A DNA stretch of 64,000 nucleotides from Peribacillus sp. FSL E2-0218. Its GTDB lineage: Bacteria > Bacillota > Bacilli > Bacillales > DSM-1321. Made by a program: the position numbers and the translations under genes. Positions 43,019 through 51,802 of the stretch are shown here, one piece after another. Under the pieces are notes generated by a model. It was not told where the DNA came from, ran no database searches, and worked only from the letters and a program-made list of their open reading frames with translations. Position 1 is the first letter of the stretch. Each line of letters begins with the position of its first letter. The stretch is taken from assembly GCF_037992945.1 (NCBI RefSeq), contig NZ_CP150304.1, positions 1,119,501 through 1,183,500 of the forward strand. The letters are read 5' to 3'.

Positions 43019-43110
43019 ATCAAACGACAGCATAAAGAGCCATGAATAAAATAGCCGTTATACGATCGTTTCATCATCTCAATCCCCGAAGAATAAGAAC
43101 GTGAAAAATT

Positions 43111-43262
43111 CAAGGCAGGTCTCCTGACTCATGATCATCCTACTTTGAGTCCTTCCCGTATAGTGAGCCATACAGTGGTTCCTCATTTCGTCACATTCAC
43201 AGTTGCGGGGACAGTTCCGGGTTTGCACCGGATTCCCTTTTCAGCCATCACTGGCACCTTGG
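43111..43262 (-). ncRNA. Cobalamin (B12) riboswitch
   Basis: On the minus strand the conserved core reads GGGAATCCGGTGCAAACCCGG, then ACTGTCCCCGCAACTGTG (B12 box), preceded by GGTGCCAGTGATGGC and closed by AGTCAGGAGACCTGCC. These are the landmarks of the adenosylcobalamin-class aptamer. It heads the nrdE-nrdF-flavodoxin operon and is followed by an intrinsic terminator. Confidence 0.93.
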
Positions 43263-43570
43263 ATTGTAAAAAATTCTATATATAGTTATCAGTATTGTTT
43301 TAATAATCAATATCTAGTATTTCTGCTTATATTATCGTAAGCCATATGCGATGATAATTCAACTAATATATTTGAGAAAAACCAACCCTTATCTATTGAC
43401 AAAGTGAAGGCAGGGGGAAGGCGAATGAAAGATTTTCTTGGGGAAGTGGCAATTCAAGCACTGAATTTAACGGATTTTGTGTTAAAATGAAGTGTAGCGT
43501 AAAGGTGGCATTCCCTTGGTGCGATATGGGGATTCACGGAAAAATATTTATGAAAAAGGGGATTTAAATC
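43263..43570. other. Divergent promoter region of nrdE and ppaC
   Basis: No gene. AT-rich; it must hold the riboswitch promoter (minus; TTGATT and TATATA-like elements at about 43285-43315) and the ppaC promoter (plus; TTAAAAT near 43483). Neither is strong enough for a firm call. Confidence 0.35.
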
Positions 43571-44500
43571 TTGGATAAAGTATTAGTTTTTGGACATAAA
43601 AACCCGGATACAGACACGATTTGTTCCGCAATCGCTTATGCGGATCTGAAAAAGCAATTAGGTATCAATGCTGAACCAGTTCGTCTGGGTGAAGTGAATG
43701 GCGAAACTCAATATGCGCTGGACCAATTCAAATTCGATGCTCCTCGTCTTGTCGAAAAAGTGGCAGGGGAGGCGGAGGCCGTGATCCTTGTCGATCATAA
43801 TGAACGCCAGCAAAGTGCTGAGGATATTGACCAAGTCCGTGTGCTGGAGGTTATCGACCATCACCGCATCGCTAACTTTGAAACAAGCGATCCTTTATAT
43901 TACCGTGCAGAACCGGTAGGCTGTACGGCAACTATTTTAAATAAAATTTATAAAGAAAATGGAATCGAAGTCCCGAAAGCGGTAGCAGGGCTAATGCTAT
44001 CTGCCATCATTTCCGATTCTTTATTGTTCAAGTCCCCGACCTGCACTGAGCAAGACGTTGCAGCGGCCATGGAGCTGGCTGCCATTGCCGGAGTCAACGC
44101 TGAAACTTATGGATTGGAAATGCTGAAGGCAGGAGCTGATTTAAGCGACAAGACGATTGCCCAGCTGATCACTCTTGATGCAAAAGAATTCAGCATGGGA
44201 ATGGCAAAAGTGGAAATAGCCCAAGTCAATGCTGTAGATCCGAATGAAGTCCTTGCTAAGCAAGCTGAATTGGAAGCGGCGATTGAAGCGGTTATCGGAG
44301 TGAAGGAATTGGATTTATTCCTATTCGTCGTTACGGATATCCTGACAAATGATTCTGTAGCCCTAGCTCTTGGAAGAGCAGCGAATGCAGTCGAAAAAGC
44401 CTATAACGTTACATTGAACAATAACATCGCCGTTTTGGAAGGCGTAGTCTCGCGCAAAAAACAAATCGTGCCTGTATTAACGGATGTATTCAGTAAATAA
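43571..44500 (+). CDS. ppaC: Manganese-dependent inorganic pyrophosphatase (family II)
   Basis: 309 residues, DHH family. The metal motifs FGHKNPDTDTICSA, VDHNERQQS and DHHRIANF are intact, and the C-terminal DHHA2 domain ends in RKKQIVPVL, the substrate-binding SRKKQ motif. It hydrolyses pyrophosphate in the cytosol. TTG start, with AAGGGG upstream, as in B. subtilis-type annotations of the same N-terminus. Confidence 0.95.
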   Translation: MDKVLVFGHKNPDTDTICSAIAYADLKKQLGINAEPVRLGEVNGETQYALDQFKFDAPRLVEKVAGEAEAVILVDHNERQQSAEDIDQVRVLEVIDHHRIANFETSDPLYYRAEPVGCTATILNKIYKENGIEVPKAVAGLMLSAIISDSLLFKSPTCTEQDVAAAMELAAIAGVNAETYGLEMLKAGADLSDKTIAQLITLDAKEFSMGMAKVEIAQVNAVDPNEVLAKQAELEAAIEAVIGVKELDLFLFVVTDILTNDSVALALGRAANAVEKAYNVTLNNNIAVLEGVVSRKKQIVPVLTDVFSK

Positions 44501-44507
44501 GTAAGTG

Positions 44508-44533
44508 AAAAAGGGTGCAGCAGCACCCTTTTT
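44508..44533 (+). terminator. Terminator after ppaC
   Basis: An 11-bp perfect stem AAAAAGGGTGC/GCACCCTTTTT with an AGCA loop, 7 nt after the stop codon. Confidence 0.85.
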
Positions 44534-44543
44534 CCATACCCAA

Positions 44544-44586
44544 AAAAAGACGGAAACATTACGAATGATCATGTTTCCGTCTTTTT
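44544..44586. terminator. Second, convergent terminator
   Basis: A 16-bp perfect stem AAAAAGACGGAAACAT/ATGTTTCCGTCTTTTT with an 11-nt loop, three nt after the end of the 48-aa minus-strand gene. Confidence 0.85.
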
Positions 44587-44588
44587 GC

Positions 44589-44735
44589 TTAATTCAAGGA
44601 ATCCTTCTCCTTTTCATAGGCGATGACAATCAATTCTTTATTCGCTTCCTCGCCAAGCTTGCTTTCAAAGCTTTTCAACTCATCCAATAAATCTGGTGAA
44701 AGATTGGCAGCCGTATAATCCTGCTCGGGTGTCAT
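44589..44735 (-). CDS. Small acidic protein of unknown function, 48 aa
   Basis: ATG with GGAAGGGAG upstream and a strong terminator directly after the stop. The product (MTPEQDYTAANLSPDLLDEL...) is acidic, probably helical, with repeated E/K pairs (ESKLGEEANKELIVIAYEKEKD). No transmembrane segment, no Cys. Family not recognised. Confidence 0.65.
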   Translation of the reverse strand: MTPEQDYTAANLSPDLLDELKSFESKLGEEANKELIVIAYEKEKDSLN

Positions 44736-44822
44736 GCTTTTCGCTCCCTTCCATATCGACATATTTCCTGTTATTTATTCTGTCGGTTTTGAAAAGGTTC
44801 TATTCGCCAGCAAGATCGTTCT

Positions 44823-46280
44823 TCAGGATATTTTACTAATGGATGTGGCAAGTTTATCAAGCAATAAGGAGCTTTCCAGATCGAGGCCCTGTACATGTAC
44901 GGAAATGCCTTGTTGCTGATATTTATGGACAACCGTATCGACAGCAGCGACCGCAGAAGCATCCCATATTTTTGAATGGGAAAAATCAATGATGATCGCA
45001 TCTGCATCATCATTAACATCGAATTTTGAAACAAAGTCCTGCACCGAAGCAAAAAAGATTTGTCCTCGAATCTCGTAAATCATTTTTTTATTGATTATGT
45101 CTGCCGTTTTTTCAACCGTCACCTTGGATATCTTGGCCGAGAAGAAAATCATGCTCAAGAGCACCCCGGCAAAAACCCCTTTCGACAAATCATGTGTATA
45201 AAGGACGATGAGGACTGTTACAATCATCACGGCTGCATCCGTCTTTGGCGCTATCTTGATCCTCTTTAATGAAGACCAGTCAAATGTCCCGATGGAAACC
45301 ATGATCATGACAGCAACGAGTGCAGCCATGGGGATTTTTATAAGGACGCCATTCAATGCGACAATCAATACCATAAGGAAGGCGCCTGCCACAAATGTGG
45401 AAAGCCTGCCTCTCCCTCCGGACTTGATGTTGATTCCGGATTGCCCGATCATCGCACATCCCGCCATCCCGCCAAAACATCCGGCGATGACATTGCCTAT
45501 GCCCTGACCCTTAGCTTCCAGATTTTTATTGCTTGGCGTGTCTGTCAGCTCATCGACTATTTGGGCCGTCAACAATGATTCGAGAAGTCCTACAAACGCA
45601 AGAGCAATGGAATAAGGAAAAATGATGGCCAAAGTCTCGAATGTCAAAGGGACGTCCGGAAGCATGAGTATGGGGAGTGCTTCGGTCAATTGCCCCATAT
45701 CCCCAACCGTACGTACCGTCGCCCCGGTGGATATGGCGGCGATCGTCATCAATACGATGGCAACGAGGGGGGAAGGGATGGCCTTCGTAAGCAGCGGAAA
45801 AAGATAAATGATCGCTAATGATACGGCGGTCATGACATACATGATCCAAGATTCACCTGCGAAATGGGTAAGCTGTGCAGTGAAAATCAATATGGCTAAA
45901 GAATTCACAAAACCAGTCATGACTGGTTTGGGGATGAATTTCATTAATTTCCCGATTTTAAAGGCACCGAGTATAATTTGCAGCAAACCAGTCAATATCG
46001 TTGCAGCAAGTAAATAGTTTAGGCCATGATCTTTCACAAGGTCGACCATGACGAGTGCCGTTGCTCCAGTGGCAGCAGAGATCATTCCCGGCCTTCCGCC
46101 GACAAAAGAGATGACGATGGCAATGCAGAATGAGGCGTATAGACCGACCATTGGGTCAACACCAGCAATGATCGAAAACGCAATGGCCTCCGGGATCAAT
46201 GCCAAGGCAACGACAATACCCGAAAGAACATCGCCGCGGACGTTGCCGAACCATTCTTGTTTGTATGCAGATATATTCAT
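44823..46280 (-). CDS. SulP-family anion transporter with STAS domain
   Basis: 485 residues. The N-terminal membrane domain has about 12 segments, with the SulP signature GLYASFCIAIVISFVGGRPGMISAATGA. The C-terminal STAS domain (about 385-485; ADAIIIDFSHSKIWDASAVAAVD) is cytosolic and regulatory. Bacterial members carry sulfate, bicarbonate or dicarboxylates with Na or H; the substrate here is open. Single gene. Confidence 0.9.
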   Translation of the reverse strand: MNISAYKQEWFGNVRGDVLSGIVVALALIPEAIAFSIIAGVDPMVGLYASFCIAIVISFVGGRPGMISAATGATALVMVDLVKDHGLNYLLAATILTGLLQIILGAFKIGKLMKFIPKPVMTGFVNSLAILIFTAQLTHFAGESWIMYVMTAVSLAIIYLFPLLTKAIPSPLVAIVLMTIAAISTGATVRTVGDMGQLTEALPILMLPDVPLTFETLAIIFPYSIALAFVGLLESLLTAQIVDELTDTPSNKNLEAKGQGIGNVIAGCFGGMAGCAMIGQSGINIKSGGRGRLSTFVAGAFLMVLIVALNGVLIKIPMAALVAVMIMVSIGTFDWSSLKRIKIAPKTDAAVMIVTVLIVLYTHDLSKGVFAGVLLSMIFFSAKISKVTVEKTADIINKKMIYEIRGQIFFASVQDFVSKFDVNDDADAIIIDFSHSKIWDASAVAAVDTVVHKYQQQGISVHVQGLDLESSLLLDKLATSISKIS

Positions 46281-46687
46281 GAAATGCTCCTTTTACTTTA
46301 CAAATGTTTGCTATTTTTTAACGCTCTAAATTATAGCATGAGACCCTCTTTCAATCTAATGGTAATTGATTTGAAAGTCCTGTGGTATCAGGGGGATGAC
46401 ATCATTAATGAGGCGGGGCAAATCACGTTGGAGGTAAAGGATAGGAGTTTACGGAGGAGACAATCCCTCGTTCGTTATTGAAGCGGGTGTATGGATGAAA
46501 CAAGGGGTGCTTCATGCAGATAAGTGAAAAGCTATCACCTTATAAAAGGTATTAAGATTGATAGAAATAGCTTGTTGAATGGCAAGTAGGTTAGGTTTTA
46601 CCTAAAAACATTCCCCTCCTGACACCTGACTTGAATCTGGTGCAGCATCAACGTAAGAAAGGAAGGGAACAGTCAGGGTATAAGGGA
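46281..46687. other. Gap downstream of the zinc-ribbon gene, with a possible gene remnant
   Basis: No intact gene. At 46359-46527 (plus) a frame MVIDLKVLWYQGDDIINEAG runs into a second frame, VYGGDNPSFVIEAGVWMKQG, that stops at 46527. One indel near 46450 would join them into about 56 residues. No ribosome site. It could be a decayed small gene or chance. Confidence 0.2.
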
Positions 46688-46882
46688 TCATTCCTCATGC
46701 TTGATGCTGGACTTGCATATTGGGCATGACACTTCCTTATAATGTTTGAACGTGATTTTTCGAAGGTCGCTTCTGGTCAGTATGGCAAAAACATGATATC
46801 TTTTGCCGCATGCACACGTATTTTTGTCTTTAACGATGTGCCGCTCATCCGTATTAGCTGAATAAATGGTTGGAAAAAACAT
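46688..46882 (-). CDS. Tiny zinc-ribbon protein under a c-di-GMP riboswitch, 64 aa
   Basis: Starts at ATG 46882 with GAGGG seven nt upstream; the longer open frame reads into the riboswitch. Four Cys in two pairs, C-x-C-G (TCACGKRYH) and CPIC (SCPICKSS), form a likely zinc ribbon, linked by DLRKITFKHYKEV. It resembles the protein at 47125-47301 in order and spacing (MxPT..., CxCG, DLxxxxFK, Cxx CK). Function unknown. Located directly downstream of a cyclic-di-GMP-I aptamer, so probably tied to the motile-sessile switch. Confidence 0.7.
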   Translation of the reverse strand: MFFPTIYSANTDERHIVKDKNTCACGKRYHVFAILTRSDLRKITFKHYKEVSCPICKSSIKHEE

Positions 46883-46949
46883 ATAAAACCCTCTTTTTTT
46901 TAATGTTAGGCAAATTAAAAAAGGGGCAAGAAATAAATAATTAAACAAT

Positions 46950-47056
46950 CTAATCAAGATAAATCTTGGCGGCCCGGCTGCCATGACAACTAAGTCGTTG
47001 GTTTAGGCCCGTGGCTTTGCGTCTTTTATTTTCATAAAATTTGCCTATTTAATTAT
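46950..47056 (-). ncRNA. Cyclic-di-GMP-I (GEMM-I) riboswitch
   Basis: On the minus strand: GGCAAA, a stem TTTTAT/ATAAAA capped by the GAAA tetraloop, then GACGCAAAGCCACGGGCCTAA, a second hairpin, and ATGGCAGCCGGGCCGCC. These are the conserved blocks of the GEMM-I aptamer, including the tetraloop and its receptor. The closing helix can be TAAAT/ATTTA. Downstream CTTGCCCCTTTTTT could be the descending arm of a terminator pairing with GGGC...CAAG, a possible expression platform. Confidence 0.9.
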
Positions 47057-47124
47057 TTTAACATAAAATGACAAGCGATTATGAAAGGATGAGTAAATAC
47101 TTTGTTCAATGACACGTCTGCATG

Positions 47125-47301
47125 CTACTTGAACCTCTCTTTACAAGGAGTGCAGGTAATTTCCTCCATGGGCTTGAAAACAACTCGCTTCAAATCTTTT
47201 TTCTCGACTAACCGTCGATAATTATGGATAATGCCACATTCGCAATAACGCTGATTTTTGATGATGTGTACTTTTGAATAAAATGTGAAAGTCGGGTACA
47301 T
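47125..47301 (-). CDS. Tiny zinc-ribbon protein, 58 aa
   Basis: ATG 47301 with AAGGAG upstream. Cys pairs YCECG (20-22) and CTPCK (50-53) frame a basic middle, RRLVEKKDLKRVVFKPMEEI. Related in layout to the 64-aa protein downstream, with which it may be co-transcribed through the riboswitch region. A 25-bp perfect palindrome overlaps its promoter. Family not recognised; nucleic-acid or protein binding by the ribbon is only a guess. Confidence 0.65.
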   Translation of the reverse strand: MYPTFTFYSKVHIIKNQRYCECGIIHNYRRLVEKKDLKRVVFKPMEEITCTPCKERFK

Positions 47302-47321
47302 GATTAGCTCCTTATAAGTGG

Positions 47322-47346
47322 GTATAATATACTGGGTATATTATAC
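47322..47346 (-). promoter_or_regulatory. Perfect 11-bp inverted repeat at the zinc-ribbon promoter
   Basis: GTATAATATAC-TGG-GTATATTATAC, 25 bp, lying 21 nt upstream of the 58-aa gene. It contains a TATAAT-type -10 on both strands, so a protein bound here would block the promoter. Confidence 0.6.
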
Positions 47347-47800
47347 TACTTTCGAGCGGTTCTTGAGAACTGATTTTATAGGAATATGGTATTTAAACGA
47401 AGTAGCATAGTGGATTCTTTGAAGGATTTTCAGCGGTTTTTATCACTGCAATGACTGGACTTCACATTCATTTTACATGTATAAGTTTCTTTTACTTGAA
47501 AAATCTTGTCCGTCTCATTGCACTGCACTTTTGCATTGACCTAATATAATTCCCGTAGACCATACAAAAAACTCGCGAGTAAAGCTATCTATGTCGCGAA
47601 AAAAGTTCTCCATTTAAGGAGAAAGCTGCTGAAAAAACGAGACGCGCACCCAATTCGAGAGTAAAACAGCAAACCCCCAGAGTAAGGAGCCCAGACTCAA
47701 AGAAAACGGCTGTATTTTTGCAAACGAAGGATCCGATAGAAAAGATGTGATACGCGAAGAAAGGTTATATGAACTGTTTTATTGAGGGGAGTGGAAACTA
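47347..47800. other. Long gene-free stretch
   Basis: About 450 bp with no frame carrying a ribosome site. Three loosely similar segments (CTCGCGAGTAAAG, TTCGAGAGTAAAA, CCCAGAGTAAGG) occur at 47570-47690. Otherwise nothing recognisable. Confidence 0.4.
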
Positions 47801-47839
47801 AAGAAGAGGCTGCCTGAAAAATACAGGCAGCCTCTTCTT
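47801..47839. terminator. Terminator after the MFS gene
   Basis: A 16-bp perfect stem AAGAAGAGGCTGCCTG/CAGGCAGCCTCTTCTT with a 7-nt loop. On the minus strand it follows the transporter by 63 bp and has a CTTCTTTAG tail. Confidence 0.7.
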
Positions 47840-47902
47840 AAAGTGGAGTAGTTTTCATTATAAAGTCCACTTTAGTTGGGAAGCAGGCGCTTATAGTAAG
47901 CA

Positions 47903-49114
47903 TTAGTGGGAACGGGCCAACTCTGGGTTACGGTGCATCGCGAAATAAAGGACCAGTCCGGCGATAAGGAGCAATGTGCTGGTCGTGATGAAAACAGCGG
48001 AGAATCCATAGAAGCCAGCGACCATTCCGCCCATTGCAGGTCCGATGATATTGCCTAAAAATCGAAGACTTGTATTGTATCCGAGTACTTCCCCTTGCAT
48101 GGATACGGGCGCTTCCTGGCGGATATACGCGATCCTTACCGGGATGATGCCGCCTATGGCTATGCCTAATAGGAATCGGACAAAAACGAGCTGCCAAAAC
48201 TGATCGATGAAAGCGCCGGGCAAGTAAACGAGTGCTGTCAGAAAAAGTAGCAGCACAAGGATTTTCACATGACCGTGCCTGTCGCCAATTTTGCCCCAAT
48301 GACGCGCCATCAGTAGATTTCCCAGTCCTGCCGCGGAAAAGGCGATCCCAGAATAAAATCCTAGATTCGAAGTCCCGTGCAGCTCGCCGACGTACAAAGA
48401 AAGAATCGGCTGGATGCTGAAGTGGGCAACTTGAACAAGTGTTGAAATGAGCATGATATTGACGAGAATTGGGTTGCGCAGGATATGAGAGAGAACCTCC
48501 CTGCTTGTGTAGCTCGATTTTGTTCCCTGCTGCCGTTCCATTTGGTATTCCTTCGTTGCAATGACAAGAAGGCCAGAAATGAAAATGGTGATCGAGGTGA
48601 ACTTAAAGGCAGTGGAGTAGCCGACGGTGTCGGCAAGGATGCCTCCAAGCAATGGACCGAAAAGCGAGCCAGTTATATTCCCCGTTTGCAGCGTCCCGAG
48701 TACGCGGCCAGCAATTTCTTTCGGAGTCTGGGTCGAAATGAAGGCCTGTGACATTGAAATGAAGCCAGTGAATATCCCCGTGAACATCCTTAAAATGAAT
48801 AGCTGCCAAACATTTTCAACGAATCCCATCAAGAAAATGGACAGTCCCATCCCGAAGGCACAGGCGATCAAGATTTTCTTTCTGCCATACCGATCGCCAA
48901 TTCGTCCCCAAACCGGAGAAAATAAAAAAGCAGTCACAAAGGTGATTCCGAATGTCCACCCTGACCAATGCTGGATATATTGTGTCGAATAATTGCCGAA
49001 TGTACCAATGTATAAAGAGATGAATGGAAGAACCATCGTCATGCTGCCGCCGATGAAGAAGTTGGCGAACCACATGATGGACAAGTTTCGTTTAGCTATT
49101 TGATGTTGTTTCAT
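47903..49114 (-). CDS. MFS multidrug-type efflux transporter
   Basis: 403 residues with twelve predicted transmembrane segments. The MFS motif A is GRIGDRYGRKKIL (about 70-82) and is echoed between helices 8 and 9 as WGKIGDRHGHVKIL. The motif-C-like region GSLFGPLLGG is the drug:H antiporter mark. Substrate not predictable. Single gene; weak ribosome site. Confidence 0.85.
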   Translation of the reverse strand: MKQHQIAKRNLSIMWFANFFIGGSMTMVLPFISLYIGTFGNYSTQYIQHWSGWTFGITFVTAFLFSPVWGRIGDRYGRKKILIACAFGMGLSIFLMGFVENVWQLFILRMFTGIFTGFISMSQAFISTQTPKEIAGRVLGTLQTGNITGSLFGPLLGGILADTVGYSTAFKFTSITIFISGLLVIATKEYQMERQQGTKSSYTSREVLSHILRNPILVNIMLISTLVQVAHFSIQPILSLYVGELHGTSNLGFYSGIAFSAAGLGNLLMARHWGKIGDRHGHVKILVLLLFLTALVYLPGAFIDQFWQLVFVRFLLGIAIGGIIPVRIAYIRQEAPVSMQGEVLGYNTSLRFLGNIIGPAMGGMVAGFYGFSAVFITTSTLLLIAGLVLYFAMHRNPELARSH

Positions 49115-49305
49115 TTTACACTCAACACTTCTTTCCTCAGAAAATACTTCGGGTTCCTAAATAATAGTATACAGAATTTAACTAATTTATTAAATGATTT
49201 TGCTTTTTGTACAGAAAAACAGGTTTTGTAATGAATGAACGGATGTTATAATTTTAAAATGTTTAATTTTTCAGAAAATTAAAATTTGGTGGAAGGGGTT
49301 TTAAA

Positions 49306-50613
49306 TTGTTAACTATTCTGGGGTTTTGCATGATTGTTACGTTCCTTGTCTTGGTCATCACAAAGCGATTATCGGTCGTCGTGGCTTTTATCTTCACGGC
49401 AATCGCCTTTGGTTTGATAGGCGGTTTTGCCTCCGAGATGGGAGATATGATGGTGGCAGGGATACTAAAGGTGGCACCAACAGCGGTGATGATCGTTTTT
49501 GCCATATTATATTTTGGTTTGATGATTGACGTTGGATTGTTTCAGCCCATGATTGGGAAAATCTTGAGCTATGTAAAAGGAGATCCGCTAAAAGTTGTCA
49601 TGGCAACGGCCATCATTACGATATTGGTAGGCCTGGATGGAGACGGTTCTTCTACCTTCATGATCAGCGTTTCGGCCATGCTGCCGCTTTATCTGAAACT
49701 GGGGATGAATAGACTTGTCTTGGCCTGTGTCGTCGGCTTAGGAGCGGGTGTCATGAATATGATACCTTGGGGAGGACCCTTGGTCAGAGCGGCAGCCAGC
49801 CTTCAGGTTGAAGTATCGGATTTATTCATTCCGCTCATTCCCGTCATGATTTGCGGATTATTATGGACGCTTTTTTCAGCATATATCCTCGGTAAAAAGG
49901 AAAGGGAGAGGTTGGGGGTCAGTATGTTGGAGACGAACCTGCCGCCTGGAATGAGTGAACAGGCCGCTGCCGTCGAAACCGGATCCGGAAAACAAGCCAA
50001 GTTATTTTGGTTTAACTGGCTGTTGACGATATTACTGATGGTCATGTTGGTGTTGGAAGTGCTTCCAATCCAAGTTTTATTTGCTTCGGCATTTGCCGTT
50101 GCTTTATTCGTTAACTTCCCGAATCCGAAAGAACAGCAGGAAAGACTACTAAGTCATGCCAATAGTTTCGTGCTGATTTGCACACTCATTTTTGCTGCAG
50201 GGATTTTTACGGGGGTATTCACGGAAACAAAGATGATGGACTCGATGGCTGCTACCATCGTAACAGTCATTCCGGATTGGCTAGGGGCACATCTGCCGCT
50301 CGTTGTGGCGCTTACAAGCCTGCCGATGGGATTCATTTTTTCACCTGATGCTTATTATTTTGGCATTTTGCCGATCATCAGTGAAACGGCATCGAACTTT
50401 GGCATTGCACCTGCAGAAATAGGAAGGGCCGCTTTGCTGGGGCATTCGACCACAGGGTTCCCATTATCTCCGCTGGTGCCTGCAACCTTCATATTGATTG
50501 GCCTTGTTGGTGTGGATTTTTCCGATCACCAAAAATTCCTGTTTAAGTGGGCGTTTGGGACAACCATCGTCATGACCATCGCAGCCATTGCCTTTGGCGT
50601 CATCCCTTTGTGA
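49306..50613 (+). CDS. CitMHS-family citrate:cation symporter
   Basis: 435 residues, about eleven transmembrane segments. LDGDGSSTFMISVSAMLPLYLKL and GVMNMIPWGGPLVRAAASL are CitMHS signatures; CitM and CitH of Bacillus take up metal-citrate complexes. TTG start with GGAAGGGG in place. No CitST two-component genes are adjacent, unlike B. subtilis citM. Confidence 0.9.
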   Translation: MLTILGFCMIVTFLVLVITKRLSVVVAFIFTAIAFGLIGGFASEMGDMMVAGILKVAPTAVMIVFAILYFGLMIDVGLFQPMIGKILSYVKGDPLKVVMATAIITILVGLDGDGSSTFMISVSAMLPLYLKLGMNRLVLACVVGLGAGVMNMIPWGGPLVRAAASLQVEVSDLFIPLIPVMICGLLWTLFSAYILGKKERERLGVSMLETNLPPGMSEQAAAVETGSGKQAKLFWFNWLLTILLMVMLVLEVLPIQVLFASAFAVALFVNFPNPKEQQERLLSHANSFVLICTLIFAAGIFTGVFTETKMMDSMAATIVTVIPDWLGAHLPLVVALTSLPMGFIFSPDAYYFGILPIISETASNFGIAPAEIGRAALLGHSTTGFPLSPLVPATFILIGLVGVDFSDHQKFLFKWAFGTTIVMTIAAIAFGVIPL

Positions 50614-50780
50614 TGGATGAGCCAATCAGCCTAGGATGTCCAAGTCTTGCCTGAGAAGTTAGTAAGGCATTTACCTTCACCATTTTAATCTATTTTACCA
50701 TTTCACCCTCTTTCTGTTTATTCTTCCATATTAGTGGAAAACATTAGGATAGATGGATAACGGAAAGAGAGGGAATGATC

Positions 50781-51413
50781 ATGAACTATAAACGAAAGCT
50801 TGTGCTGCCCATGTGTGCTGCCTTTTTACTTTATGGCTGCAATGCAGCGAATGATTCCAATCAGGGTGACAAAAATGTCGAGGACATGAATACGATAGGA
50901 CAAGGAACCCAAACGGACGCGGATCCACAGGTGAAGGCGGAAGTTAAGGATGTGGAAGGGAAAACACTTGGCACCGTGAATTTTACCGAAGAAGGGAATG
51001 CAGTTTTGATCCAGACAGCTTTGGAAGGGCTTGAACCAGGCTACCACGGCTTTCATATTCATGAAAATGCGATTTGCGAAGCAGAGGCTAAGGATGGTCC
51101 ATTCACTACAGCTGGAGGGCACTTCAATCCAACTGATGAAACGCACTCCCATCATGCGGGCGATATGCCTCCTTTATTTGTAAAAGAGGACGGCACGGCA
51201 AAATTTACGGCAACGCTGGATAACATGTCGATCGACCAATTGAAGAAGGAAGAGCTGGCAGTCATCGTTCATGCAAACCCAGACAACTTTGCCAATATTC
51301 CAGACCGCTATGAAGCCAATGGACAAGAAGGCCCTGATGAAGATACGTTGAAAACGGGAGATGCTGGCGATAGACAAGCTTGCGGGATAATTGTAAGCGC
51401 GGAAGAAAAATAA
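50781..51413 (+). CDS. sodC: Cu/Zn superoxide dismutase, lipoprotein
   Basis: 210 residues. Signal peptide with lipobox LLYGC (Cys about 19). The SOD fold has Cu ligands in GFHIHE, bridging GGHFNP, HSHHAGD for zinc, and the late His in VIVHANPDN. All ligand positions seem filled, unlike some Bacillus SOD-like YojM proteins. Disulfide Cys in AICEAE and RQACGII. It removes superoxide at the outer membrane face. ATG 50781 has the better spacing to GAGAGGGA than ATG 50775. Confidence 0.92.
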   Translation: MNYKRKLVLPMCAAFLLYGCNAANDSNQGDKNVEDMNTIGQGTQTDADPQVKAEVKDVEGKTLGTVNFTEEGNAVLIQTALEGLEPGYHGFHIHENAICEAEAKDGPFTTAGGHFNPTDETHSHHAGDMPPLFVKEDGTAKFTATLDNMSIDQLKKEELAVIVHANPDNFANIPDRYEANGQEGPDEDTLKTGDAGDRQACGIIVSAEEK

Positions 51414-51443
51414 CCATCATTGAAGCAAGGTGCAGGCAATAGG

Positions 51444-51474
51444 GCTTCGGAATGTTCCCATTCCGAAGCTTTTT
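51444..51474 (+). terminator. Terminator after sodC
   Basis: An 11-bp perfect stem GCTTCGGAATG/CATTCCGAAGC with a TTCC loop, then T5. Confidence 0.85.
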
Positions 51475-51751
51475 GATTTTTATTCAGTTTTTTCTTTTAT
51501 GTTTAAAGAAGGTTTTTCCTATATTGATATAGAAGTAAAAGAGGAAGTGCAGGGACAATTTAAGGAGAAAAAATTTTAGAGAATCCAATAAGTTGAGATG
51601 ATCGAGAACATAGGTTTGATTTTGGCGAATAATTTTCGGAGCAAAATGGCATGGACTAGCAGGATAAAAATTTCACGGTTAAGGCGCGAAACCAACTAGT
51701 GAAACGCCCCATTCCAAAAAGCAAACTCACTGGAAAATGGTCGGTTTCAGC
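51475..51751. other. Gene-free stretch between sodC and trhO
   Basis: About 280 bp with no frame supported by a ribosome site and no strong structure. Confidence 0.4.
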
Positions 51752-51796
51752 ATAAAAAGAACCCGAATCAGGACCAATGTCCACAAATTCGGGTTC
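51752..51796 (-). terminator. Terminator after trhO
   Basis: On the minus strand, a 10-bp perfect stem GAACCCGAAT/ATTCGGGTTC around an 18-nt loop, then TTTTTATG. Confidence 0.75.
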
Positions 51797-51802
51797 GATG
51801 AA

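Noticed and set aside
47560..47700. CRISPR or REP-like array
   Set aside because: Only three loosely similar segments with irregular spacing; no true repeat unit.
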